The notes beneath the pieces are model-generated. The model was not told where the DNA came from. It saw nothing but the letters and a program-made list of their open reading frames with translations, and did no database searches. This document shows positions 1-8,761 of a DNA stretch of 64,000 bases, in pieces; positions within the stretch are counted from its first letter, which is position 1; the number at the start of each line of letters is the position of its first letter. The DNA lies in the NCBI RefSeq assembly GCF_001613305.1, contig NZ_BDCC01000047.1, forward strand, positions 1 through 64,000, given 5' to 3'. The stretch comes from Nocardia vaccinii NBRC 15922 (lineage in GTDB: Bacteria; Actinomycetota; Actinomycetes; Mycobacteriales; Mycobacteriaceae). The position numbers and the translations under genes were made by a program.

Positions 1-111
1 ACTTGCGACCGCTCGGTTTCGGCCGCCGAACCGGTGCGACCTGGGCCTGGAGAGAACTGCCTCGGAGACCGCTGTGGAGCTGACCAGCGATCCCGGGTTG
101 CCCAGCCCATC

Positions 112-339
112 GTGTCCAACCTGCCCGGCTCGCCTTGGGAAGCCGTGCCGAACCTCGCGTATCTCGTCTTGCTTCCGCTGATCGTGCTCACGGCGCCGAT
201 GGTGCTGACTGCGCTGGTTGCTGTATTCGGAAAGTCGCCCTACAACGAGCGCGCTCTCGAAGCCGCACTCGACGCCCTGTTGTGGCTGCTGTCGTCGATC
301 CTGCGCGACACAGATTTTCCGATCGGGCGCGATGATTGA
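112..339 (+). CDS. small hypothetical membrane protein
   Basis: This is a short open frame with no recognised family. From a GTG at 112 it reads about 75 residues. A strongly hydrophobic stretch (NLAYLVLLPLIVLTAPMVLT) fits one long or two short membrane segments, followed by an amphipathic LLWLLSSIL helix and a polar tail. The frame is open to the left edge of the window, so an earlier start is possible, and no convincing ribosome binding site is visible before 112. It could be the end of a larger gene cut by the window edge. Only the membrane character is supported. Confidence 0.35.
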   Translation: MSNLPGSPWEAVPNLAYLVLLPLIVLTAPMVLTALVAVFGKSPYNERALEAALDALLWLLSSILRDTDFPIGRDD

Positions 340-584
340 CTGCCCGACTGGCATGGATATAGTGAGGCGGCGCTCGCCGGTGAATCATCTCGAAGATGGG
401 GTTTCCGCAGCGCATATGCATGAATGGCAGCGATTCGGACATTCCCTCCGCCAACTTCTTCCGGCACGGCGAGGGTACCGCAGCAATCTGTACATATCTC
501 CCATGTGGCCGGTTACCGCCAGTACCCGTCCTGAACACTGTCCCGACAAGCGGTTTCAACGACATGGAAAGTGAGGAATTCAGC

Positions 585-1550
585 GTGCGAGGGTTTTTCT
601 CGAAATCTTGCCACGACCGATTTATACCTCGGCTTTCGGCTGCGGCGCGGGCGATGGGCAAGTCGTTACCCGTGGCGCTGGCCATGCCATTGGCCGTGGC
701 GGCCATGACAGCAGTGATTCCGGCGAACCCTGCCGCCGCAATCGGATCGAGTTCTGGATCGAGTTCTGGATCGGGAGCGGGAGCCGGGTCGCTGTACATC
801 GCCCAAAACGGGAACGGCACAGTCGTTTCGATACCGAGTTCGGGCGGCACGCCCGCCAATATCGCCACCGGGCTGACAGCTCCCTATGGCGTGGCGGCCA
901 ATAACAACACCGTTTACGTCACGGAATTCGGCAACGGCACAGTGGCATCCGTGCCCGCGGGCGGCGGCACACCCACAACCGTGGCCACCGGACTCGTGGG
1001 ACCCAGCGGCATCGCCGTGTCAGGTAACACGCTCTACGTCACCGAAAGCAACGGCACCGTAGTCTCGATTCCCGCCACCGGAGGCGCGCTCACCACCCTG
1101 GCCACTGGCCTCAGCAACCCGCAAGGCATCGCCGTATCGGGCAACACCCTCTACATCACCGAGAACCTGGCCGCCGGCGTCGTGGTATCACTGCCGGTGA
1201 CCGGCGGCACACCCACACCACTGGCAATCACCGGACTGGTCAATCCGAACGGCATCGCCACGTCCGGCACGACCCTCTACATCACCGAGAGCGTCGGTCC
1301 GGTGGTGTCGGTGCCGACCATCGGCGGCGCACCCGCCACTCTCGCGACGCTGAACGTCCCCGTCGGCATCGCCCTGTCGAACAGCACTCTCTACATCACC
1401 GAAAGCATCGGCACGGTCGTATCGCTTCCCGCGACCGGCGGCGCACCCACCACCCTGGCCACCGGCCTGAACAACCCGGCCGGTATCGCTGTGCAACAAT
1501 CCGGCCTCTGCTTCGGCTCGGTGTGCTTGCCGAGCGGTTCGAGCGGGTAA
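585..1550 (+). CDS. secreted six-repeat beta-propeller protein (NHL/SMP-30-like)
   Basis: A predicted secreted protein of 321 residues. The GTG at 585 is chosen because GAAAGTGAGG lies just upstream and gives an N-terminus with arginine/lysine residues, a hydrophobic core (LPVALAMPLAVAAMTAV) and an Ala-x-Ala cleavage region, i.e. a Sec signal peptide. A low-complexity SSGSSSGSGAG linker follows. The rest is six near-identical repeats of about 42 residues, each with a T-L-Y-[IV]-T-E strand, a GTVVS[IV]P strand, an [AP]TTLATGL strand and an NP.GIAVSG turn. This pattern is typical of beta-propeller lyase or lactonase-like folds. No catalytic metal ligands are evident, so a binding or structural role on the surface is as likely as an enzyme. 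Confidence 0.75.
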   Translation: MRGFFSKSCHDRFIPRLSAAARAMGKSLPVALAMPLAVAAMTAVIPANPAAAIGSSSGSSSGSGAGAGSLYIAQNGNGTVVSIPSSGGTPANIATGLTAPYGVAANNNTVYVTEFGNGTVASVPAGGGTPTTVATGLVGPSGIAVSGNTLYVTESNGTVVSIPATGGALTTLATGLSNPQGIAVSGNTLYITENLAAGVVVSLPVTGGTPTPLAITGLVNPNGIATSGTTLYITESVGPVVSVPTIGGAPATLATLNVPVGIALSNSTLYITESIGTVVSLPATGGAPTTLATGLNNPAGIAVQQSGLCFGSVCLPSGSSG

Positions 1551-1959
1551 CTAGCTTCCTTCCACCTCCGAGCATCGTCGATGCGCCCATAGTTGTTCGT
1601 GTGAGCAGCCCTTGGTCGATGAGTCCCGTTGCGCTGTCGGGAACGTCGGTCAAGGGCTGCGACGTTTCACGAGGAGAGCTGAGAGAAAACGAACCAAAGC
1701 GGAGCCGGATTTTCTTGCCGATGCACCGACTATGGAGAATTACCGGAGACAACGGGTCCCGATATCGTCGGGCCTTTGCAGCAGAGCCGTTTTCATCTCA
1801 GGTCACCATCGGAGGCTGCTCGATGCCTACTCTCGCTTCGCTTTCGCCGAACTCGGGTCCGGTTTCGGGTGGCAATGGTGTCGGACCGACCGGCACGGCT
1901 TCGCGGGTGTGGGCCCGTTGTCCGTGCACTTCGGCACCGTCGCAACCACTTTCACCATC
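1551..1959. other. gap without a supported gene
   Basis: About 400 bases between the propeller gene and the transposase remnant. Open frames exist on both strands but none has a family signature or a good ribosome binding site. Confidence 0.5.
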
Positions 1960-2640
1960 AGCTGATCACCAGTTGCGTGGGAAGGGCACCTGGATGTGGG
2001 CCTATGGTAGTTGTAGTGGATGTTCCAGATCCCGAGTGCCTCGGCGCGGTCGGCTTCGCTTGTCCATTCGCGGGCGTAGAGGAATTCCTCGGCCAGGATC
2101 CGGTTGTAGCGTTCGACTTTGCCGTTGTGGCGTGGGGTGTAGGGAGTGATCCGCTGGTGCCGTGCACCGAGTAACACTTTCGCGAAATCTTTTGTACGGT
2201 AACAAGACCCGTTGTCCGTGATGATCCTTTCGATCCGGTCGATTCCGTGGGCGGTGAAGAACGCCCGCGCGCGGAATACGAAACCGATTGCGGTGGTGGC
2301 TTTCTCGTCGGGCAACGCTTCGGTGTAGGCCAGGCGTGAGTAGCCATCGACCGCGGTGTGCAGGAATACGTATCCGGTGCGGGTGCCGCGGGTTTTGGTG
2401 CGGCCGACGGCCTTGGCGTGGTCGGATCCCCTGCCGTGGGTGCGCCACCCGCCGCCCTGCTCGATCCGCACGAGGACATCTGTAGCGGTCGCGGTGGGCT
2501 GGCGACGCGGTACCGAGGATCGATCGTGTAGACCGAGTTCCCCGTACCGGCGAAATCGGTTGACCCACTTGCTTGCACACTGGCGCGAGATCCCCATCTC
2601 GGTCGCGACGTGAGCGATCGGACGGTCCCGGCGCCGCTGA
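1960..2640 (-). pseudogene. IS481-type transposase remnant, internally deleted
   Basis: On the minus strand the frame shows an N-terminal helix-turn-helix (AHVATEMGISRQCASKWVNR, then YGELGLHDRSS) typical of IS481 transposases. It jumps almost directly to the second half of the DDE/rve domain, with HTAVDGYSRLAY, ITDNGSCYR (second Asp) and RHNGKVERYNRIL (catalytic Glu). The intervening segment of roughly 90 residues, which in this family carries the first catalytic Asp (HIDVKKLG-type motif), is absent. The first residues before the HTH are also missing, and the C-terminus after HYNYHRP diverges. The element is therefore dead. It abuts the 3' end of an MFS gene fragment near 2630, suggesting it truncated that gene. 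No clear terminal inverted repeats were found. Confidence 0.8.
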
Positions 2641-3352
2641 ACGCGACCGCACCCGCCACCACCGACATGACCAACACCCCGATCAGCGCGTGTGCGGTCA
2701 CAGCGGCCAGCAGCCAGACTCCGACGAGTACGACCGTTCCGGCGACGATGATCCGCCGCTGATGACGATCGCTGTAACGACCGGTGACCGTCACTCCGAG
2801 AAACGAGCCGACACCGAACAGGGCCAGCACCACCGGAACCCACCGACCACCCTCAGCGATGTTGTTCGTGATGGTGCCCAGATAGGTGAATCCAGCGAAG
2901 GTTGCCGCGTTGACCAAGACCCCGGCCACGACGGCGATCAGGACCCGCTGCTGCCGCAATACGGACCACTCGCGCCGGATCGACGGTGCCTGCCCGTCCG
3001 GCGTATCGCCCTCGCACATGCCACGACCGAGCATCATCCACACTGGAATCAGCACTGCCGCGCTCAGGACGGCAACGGCCCAGAACGCCGAACGCCACCC
3101 CCACACCTGCCCCAGCACCGTGCCCGCGGGAACACCGGCGATGCAGGCCACCGTCACACCGGACACCACCACCGCGCTCGCGCGCCCGATCCCCGCCGGG
3201 CCGACCAACCTCGGCAACGCAGCCAGCACGACCGCCAAGAACCCAGCATTCGCGACCGCCGCGACAACGCGAGTCACCAACAGCACCGTGAACCCCGTTG
3301 TCACAGCACCGACCACATGAGCGGCGCAGAACAGCCCCAAAAACGCTGTGAC
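2640..3352 (-). pseudogene. MFS drug-efflux transporter fragment (chloramphenicol/arabinose-efflux type)
   Basis: The minus-strand frame encodes about 235 residues of a 12-TM major facilitator, close in style to actinobacterial Cml/Cmx efflux pumps. Visible signatures include the segment with LLVTRVVAAVANAGF, the G-rich IAGVPAGTVLGQVWGWR motif, the central loop and a C-terminal-half VTGRYSDRHQRR motif. It begins around the second membrane segment and stops after roughly eight segments at SGAG, where the transposase remnant begins. Both ends are missing, so it cannot be a working pump. At its 5' end it runs head-to-head into a truncated hydrolase near 3350-3370, so this position is another recombination joint. 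Confidence 0.75.
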
Positions 3353-3359
3353 CGATTCC

Positions 3360-4607
3360 GGCGCGTCGATGAAGAAGCTGTACAGCCCGCACCACGACTT
3401 CTACGAGACCACCTATCACGGCGGCGTCATGTGGTTCATGCCGCGCGCCGCCCGCGAGGGCCGTGGTGGCGACTCGGGTTGGGCATTCACCGACAACGTG
3501 AAATCTCGCATGCTCGAGACGTTTTCGCCGGATGAGATCGAGAAGCTGGTCGCCGAGCGTCTGCGGGATCCGGACGTGGCCGCCTGGCCGAACCTGGTGC
3601 ATGTGCTGAATTACCCGCAGCACCATGAGGTTTGGTTCGACATCGTGATGAACCACCTCGACGGCGAGTGGTACGAGGAGCGCAATCCCATCACGCTGGC
3701 CCCGAACATCGACATCCCGGTGTACCTGCAGATCGACCAGGGCCGGGGTTGGACCATGGACGGCACCATCGAGCTGTTCAACGCGCTCCAGGGTCCCAAG
3801 AAGCTCGACATCGGCCCCTACCCGCCGATGCAGTCGCGCCCGTTCATCGAGGAACACGACAAGATGTTCCGTTGGTACGACTACTGGATCAAGGGCATCG
3901 ACAACGGAATCATGGACGAGCCCCCGGTGAACGTCTTCGTGGAGGGGACCCGCGAGCACACCACCGGCGACCAGTGGCCGCCCGAGGAGGTCGAGTACCG
4001 CTCGCTGTACCTGCGCACCCGCCGCAAGCTCTCCTTCGAGCACGAGCCGCTCGGCGCGGAATACGCCGCGCCGGACGGCTTCTATCAGGCGCCGCTCACC
4101 GTCACCGACAAGGTGGAGACGCTGAGCTAGAGCACCGCGCCGTTCGAGGAGCCCACCGAGATGATCGGTCAGGGGGCCGCGCACCTGTTCGCCGAGATCG
4201 ACCAGCCCGACACGAATTTCATTCTGCGCCTGTGGGATACCGCTCCCAGCGGCAAGCGTCAGCTGATCACCACCGGCTACCTCAAGGCCTCGCACCGCGA
4301 GCTCGACGAGGAACGCAGCACCGAGGGCAACCCCTACCACCCGCACACCCGCGCCGTGCCCGTGGAGCCGGGGAAGATCGAGGAGTACGTGCTGCGCCTC
4401 TACCCCTTCGCGGCGACCTTCCTGCCCGGGCACCGGCTGGTGGTGGAACTGTCGAACAACGAGCCGCTGGCCGACGACCACAACGCGCTGCTACCGCCGG
4501 ACGCTTTCCACCTGCCGGTCGGCCGCCCGGTCACGCACAAGATCTACCGCGACACCACGCACCGGTCGCGGCTGGTGCTGCCCTTTACCACTCGCACCGC
4601 GGACTGA
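3360..4607 (+). pseudogene. CocE/NonD (X-Pro dipeptidyl-peptidase-like) hydrolase, 5'-truncated with in-frame stop
   Basis: Two consecutive pieces in the same frame encode the C-terminal two thirds of a CocE/NonD-family alpha/beta hydrolase. The first piece starts near DFYETTYHGG and includes WFDIVMNHLDGEW, DIPVYLQIDQGRGW and the FRWYDYWIKGIDNG motif. It ends at a TAG at 4128-4130 and the frame resumes at once with STAPFEEPTEMIGQG. The family usually has Trp at that position, so TGG to TAG is likely. The downstream half is the jelly-roll domain typical of the family. The N-terminal region with the G-x-S-Y-x-G nucleophile is lost at the joint with the MFS fragment. It is inactive as it stands. 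Confidence 0.8.
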
Positions 4608-5168
4608 GGAGGACGCCTCGGCCGAGTGACGGCGGCCTGTCCACCCTGTCACTGCCCGGGACGATGCACTGGAACTCTCTGCTGGAGAACGAGTTCGACA
4701 GTGGCACGAATTCGTTGCTCTGGGACAACGGCTGATCGAAGGCGTGATCGGCCTTTCGGAGGGACGCCGTCGGTGCCGGTGGTTCCACGACGTCCTGTCG
4801 ACGTTCTGTAGGTCCGGGCGGACCGTGACAACGAACATGCATCGCGTGGTTCCGGCCGTGTTCGCTGTATCGGAATGCGGTTGAACAGCAGGTTTTCTGT
4901 TCTGCGGAACGCAGGCAAACAGGTCGTACGCGGATTGATACCTATCTGGTCGCGCATCCCCGACTGCCTCGGAGGGGCCGCTGAGTGGGGGCGACGCTCG
5001 AGTTCGTGTTCGCCCTTTTTCACCAGCCAGTGATCGGAACGCATCAGACGTAGCGGCCTGCGCTGATAGCGTTCCAGGGCCATCGGCGTGCGCTCGAGCC
5101 GATGACGCACCGAGGCAACGAAAGTCGGGGTGCAGGACGACCCGGCCCGAAACTGGAGATAGTGAACA
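4608..5168. other. intergenic stretch, no supported gene
   Basis: About 560 bases between the broken hydrolase and the acyl-CoA ligase. A minus-strand frame is open across much of it but matches no family I recognise and continues antisense into the ligase gene, so I treat it as a shadow or unidentified relic. Confidence 0.4.
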
Positions 5169-6797
5169 TTGGAGTCATACGTACGCGGCGAGGAGTATCC
5201 CGATCTTCTGCACGAGACAATCGGCGCGAATCTGGAACGCACCGTGTCCGCGCATCCCGATCGTGAGGCTCTGGTAGAGGTCGCGAGTGGCCGGCGATGG
5301 ACCTGGGCCGAGTTCGACGCCGATGTCAACCGGACCGCACGTGGACTGGTGGCGGCCGGTATCACCAAGGGCGACCGGGTCGGAATCTGGTCGCCGAACT
5401 GTGCGGAGTGGACTCTCACCCAGTACGCCACCGCCAAGATCGGCGCGATTCTGGTGAACGTGAACCCCGCATACCGCGCCAACGAGTTCAGCTTCGCGGT
5501 CAACCACAGCGGATTGTCCCTGCTCGTAGCGGCCACCAGCTTCAAGACCTCCAACTATCGCGGCATGATCGAGGAGACCCGTGAAAATTGCCCGACTCTG
5601 AAGCGGGTCGTCTACCTCGACACCGATGACTGGACCGACCTACTCGCGCACGGCGATTCCCTCCCGCGAGACACCGTTGCCGAGAAGATGGCGGCCTTGG
5701 ACCCGTTGGACCCCATCAACATTCAGTACACCTCCGGCACCACCGGGAATCCCAAGGGTGCGACGTTGAGCCATCACAACATTCTCAACAACGGGTACTC
5801 GACCACCGAGCTGATCAATTTCACCGAGGAAGACCGGCTCTGTATTCCGGTGTCGTTCTACCATTGCTTCGGCATGGTGATGGGCAACCTCGGCTGCACC
5901 AGCCACGGGGCGACCATGGTGATCCCGTCACCGGGTTTCGACCCGGCGATCAGCCTGGAGACCATCCAGAACGAGCGTTGCACGGGCGTTTACGGCGTGC
6001 CGACGATGTTCATCGCGATGCAGAACCACCCGGACTTCGCGTCGTACGACCTGACGTCTTTGCGCACGGGGATCATGGCGGGGGCGCCGTGTCCGGTCGA
6101 GGTGATGAAGCGCTGCATCAGCGATATGCACATGACCGAGGTGTCGATCGCTTACGGGATGACCGAGACTTCGCCGGTCTCGACGCAGACCCGGGCCGAT
6201 GACGACCTGGACCGGCGTACCGCCACCATCGGGCGGGTGCACCCCCACCTGGAGATCAAGATCATCGATACTCTGACCGGGGAGATCGCTGAGCGCGGAC
6301 AAGCCGGGGAGTTCTGCACCCGGGGTTACTCGGTGATGCTCGGCTACTGGGACGAGCCAGAGAAGACCGCGGAGGCGATCGATGCCGACGGCTGGATGTA
6401 TACCGGCGATCTGGCCGTGATGCGTGAGGACGGCTACTGCAACATCGTGGGCCGGATCAAGGACATGGTGATCCGCGGAGGAGAGAACGTCTATCCGCGG
6501 GAGATCGAGGAGTTCCTGTACACCCACCCTGACATCGAGGATGTCCAGGTGATCGGCGTACCCGACAAGAAGTACGGCGAGGAGCTCTGCGCCTGGATCA
6601 AGATGCGCACCGGTGCGCATCCGTTGGACGCTGAGGCGGTGCGCTCGTTCGCGACCGGCAAGCTGGCGCACTACAAGATCCCCCGCTACGTGATGGTCGT
6701 CGACGAGTTCCCGATGACGGTCACCGGCAAGATTCGGAAGATCGTGATGAGGGAGCGGTCTGCCCGCGCCCTCGGGTTGACCGGGGAACGGTCGTGA
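5169..6797 (+). CDS. fatty-acyl-CoA synthetase / AMP-forming acyl-CoA ligase (FadD-type)
   Basis: A complete 542-residue ANL-superfamily enzyme, predicted to activate a carboxylic acid to its adenylate and then its CoA thioester in the cytoplasm. Key motifs are the phosphate-binding loop YTSGTTGNPKG (residues 187-197), YGMTETSP, the hinge region TGDLAVM with GRIKDMVIRGGENVYP, and the catalytic lysine region TGKIRK near residue 524. The overall pattern resembles mycobacterial FadD35/FadD3-like ligases of medium- or branched-chain acids, but the substrate cannot be read. The start is a TTG at 5169 with GGAG at 5155-5158. It stands alone, between decayed genes and a convergent glycosidase, so no pathway partner is visible. 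Confidence 0.9.
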   Translation: MESYVRGEEYPDLLHETIGANLERTVSAHPDREALVEVASGRRWTWAEFDADVNRTARGLVAAGITKGDRVGIWSPNCAEWTLTQYATAKIGAILVNVNPAYRANEFSFAVNHSGLSLLVAATSFKTSNYRGMIEETRENCPTLKRVVYLDTDDWTDLLAHGDSLPRDTVAEKMAALDPLDPINIQYTSGTTGNPKGATLSHHNILNNGYSTTELINFTEEDRLCIPVSFYHCFGMVMGNLGCTSHGATMVIPSPGFDPAISLETIQNERCTGVYGVPTMFIAMQNHPDFASYDLTSLRTGIMAGAPCPVEVMKRCISDMHMTEVSIAYGMTETSPVSTQTRADDDLDRRTATIGRVHPHLEIKIIDTLTGEIAERGQAGEFCTRGYSVMLGYWDEPEKTAEAIDADGWMYTGDLAVMREDGYCNIVGRIKDMVIRGGENVYPREIEEFLYTHPDIEDVQVIGVPDKKYGEELCAWIKMRTGAHPLDAEAVRSFATGKLAHYKIPRYVMVVDEFPMTVTGKIRKIVMRERSARALGLTGERS

Positions 6798-7216
6798 GGT
6801 GGACTGCCGATCGGAGTCGCCCTGAGCGGGCGTGATGCGGACGGTCGTCTACAACGCGGCTGCCGCAGGCACGCCGATCCATCTTCTGCCCGGCCAACCA
6901 GAACTTCCCGCCGCCGTGGCGGCGGCAGTGCCGTGCACCGGTCTGGCACCACTTTTCATACGGCTCAACGCCGCTGAATCGTTCGCCGGAATCGATGTCG
7001 CAGGTGTCCGGAAACCGGTTGGCGACCGGTACGGCAACTCACCTACCGTGAGGTTGTCGACCAGAAGAGCACCGAGGCGGCGGCAGCAGAGCCGTAACGC
7101 GCCGCACTCGCTCGCGTGAAGGACCCGCGACTCCACCCGGTCGGGCCCGTGCTGAGACGACACATTCCCGGCACTCGCCGCACCGGCAGCCGACCCCGGG
7201 AATTACTCATCCGGGC
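6798..7216. other. convergent intergenic region
   Basis: About 420 bases between the convergent ligase and alpha-galactosidase genes. A plus-strand frame of 95 codons lies here but has no ribosome binding site or family match, and I see no clear strong terminator hairpin. Confidence 0.4.
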
Positions 7217-8620
7217 TCAACCGCACCTGGGAGTCAGGCGCAGGAGCACGAGGCCGTGGGGCGCTACGCCGACCCGGCTGACAGCGCGGGTTGTCGTCGT
7301 TGATGTGTGGGCCCACAAGTCGCGCACCGTATAGCACTGTGCGCCGGGCAATCCGGCCGCGGTGGCCGTGGTACTGATGTCGGCGGGGTTGTCGTCCGGG
7401 TTGTACAGGGCGACCGCCATCGAGCCGTCGGAGAGTGGTTTGATCATGACATGGTCGTCGCTGGGCAGGAAGGTTCCCTGTACCGATGCCGGGTCCTGGT
7501 CGACGGCGATGACTTCACGGTTGGTGAGTATCGTCCGGGTCTGCTCGGTCATGGCACGCACGTCGTTGCCCGCGATCAGGGGCGCGGCCAGCATGGCCCA
7601 CAGCGAGAAATGCGTGCGCTGTTCCTCGGTTGTCAGGCTGTACTGCGGATCGCGCAGGGCCGCAATCTGTTCCGGGGTGAGCGTCAGTAGCGATGTGGCC
7701 TGCTTGACGGTTGCGCGGGCGGAGATCCGTTGTTGCAGAGTCAGCGGCAGCGCCTTCAGTACCGCGCTGGGCACCGTGCCCGGGTGCATGCCGAGGAATT
7801 CGGCCAACTGGGTGCCGACGACCAGCATGTCGGGATCGTTCCAGTAGCCGGGACGGCTGCGCGCGGCGACGGGAGTCGCGGCGGCCAGCTGATCGGTGAT
7901 GCCCAAGAACTGTTCGGACGAGAAGTCGTTCACCGAAACGACTGGAGTTCCGTTGTGCCAGAACGGGTACAGATCGTGGGCATTGCGGGTCAGGTCCGCG
8001 ATACGGGACCAGTCGTAGTCCTGCGCGGCATGCAGTCCGGCGGAACTGTTCGGGTTGATGCTGTAGACGATGTGGCGGCCGGTGGCGCGCAACGCCTCTC
8101 GCATCGCGGTGAACACGCGTACCTGAGCGGTCAGGTCGTCGTCGTTGCGGCACCAGTCGTATTTCAGGAAGTCCACGCCCCAGGCGGCGAATGTCCGTGC
8201 GTCCTGCCTCTCGTGCCCGGCGCTCGCGTTCTGCAGTGATTGGCCGCAGGTTTCGTTGTACGGGCTGGAGTACAGCCCCAGCAACATCCCCCGATCGTGC
8301 GCGTAGTGCGCCAGCGCGGCGATTCCGCTGGGGAATCTCTGCGGGTCGGCCACCAGGTTCCCGGCCGCATCGCGTGCGGCTGCCGCCCATCCGGCGTCGA
8401 GGTTCACATAGCGGTAGCCCGCCTCCCGCATTCCCGAGCTCACCAGGGCGTCGATCGTGGCTCGGATATCGACCTCGGTCAACGGGATTCCGGAGTTCCA
8501 CGAGTTCCATCCCATCGGCGGACCCGAGCTCACGGGTTCGGCGGTCGCGGTCTGTACCGGAGCCACGCCGAGCACCGCGGTCGTCGCGCAGACCGCCACG
8601 ATCCAATGACGAATACGCAT
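7217..8620 (-). CDS. secreted GH27 alpha-galactosidase
   Basis: A 467-residue glycoside hydrolase family 27 enzyme, predicted to cleave terminal alpha-galactosyl (or related) residues outside the cell. The ATG at 8620 gives a signal peptide (RIRHWIVAVCATTAVLGVA, then a TATAEP cleavage site). The mature protein opens with the family hallmark PPMGWNSWNS. The catalytic nucleophile Asp lies in FLKYDWC and the acid/base Asp in GYWNDPDMLVVG. NETCGQS and YSSPYNETC are also typical. A (beta/alpha)8 barrel is followed by a C-terminal beta domain ending near LLRLTPRCG. A GTG at 8671 would extend it by 17 residues but would spoil the signal peptide. The first 120 bases are repeated near 24.2 kb. Confidence 0.93.
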   Translation of the reverse strand: MRIRHWIVAVCATTAVLGVAPVQTATAEPVSSGPPMGWNSWNSGIPLTEVDIRATIDALVSSGMREAGYRYVNLDAGWAAAARDAAGNLVADPQRFPSGIAALAHYAHDRGMLLGLYSSPYNETCGQSLQNASAGHERQDARTFAAWGVDFLKYDWCRNDDDLTAQVRVFTAMREALRATGRHIVYSINPNSSAGLHAAQDYDWSRIADLTRNAHDLYPFWHNGTPVVSVNDFSSEQFLGITDQLAAATPVAARSRPGYWNDPDMLVVGTQLAEFLGMHPGTVPSAVLKALPLTLQQRISARATVKQATSLLTLTPEQIAALRDPQYSLTTEEQRTHFSLWAMLAAPLIAGNDVRAMTEQTRTILTNREVIAVDQDPASVQGTFLPSDDHVMIKPLSDGSMAVALYNPDDNPADISTTATAAGLPGAQCYTVRDLWAHTSTTTTRAVSRVGVAPHGLVLLRLTPRCG

Positions 8621-8643
8621 CACGCCGCGACGTCGGGCGGCGG
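8520..8643. repeat. 5' end of the GH27 gene, duplicated at about 24136-24262
   Basis: The start of the alpha-galactosidase gene and about 20 bases before it recur at 24136-24262 in the same orientation. Shared tracts include ATGACGAATACGCATCAC and CGCGACGTCGGGCGG, with scattered substitutions and one small gap. The distant copy has no downstream galactosidase. Confidence 0.85.
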
Positions 8644-8761
8644 CGATCTTCACCGTGGTAGTTCGGAGCACGACGCCATGGTTACAGCGTCTCGCTGATG
8701 GGAAGGATCGGTCAGGCTTCTTCGCCGACGCGAGCGTGGGATTCCGGGCTGCCTGAGCCAG

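Noticed and set aside
2853..4481. Minus-strand 542-residue frame
   Set aside because: Val/Gly/His-rich antisense reading of the CocE fragment and part of the MFS fragment; no domain.
4649..5554. Minus-strand 301-residue frame
   Set aside because: Much of it is antisense to the acyl-CoA ligase and it has no recognisable domain, so it is probably a GC-rich shadow.
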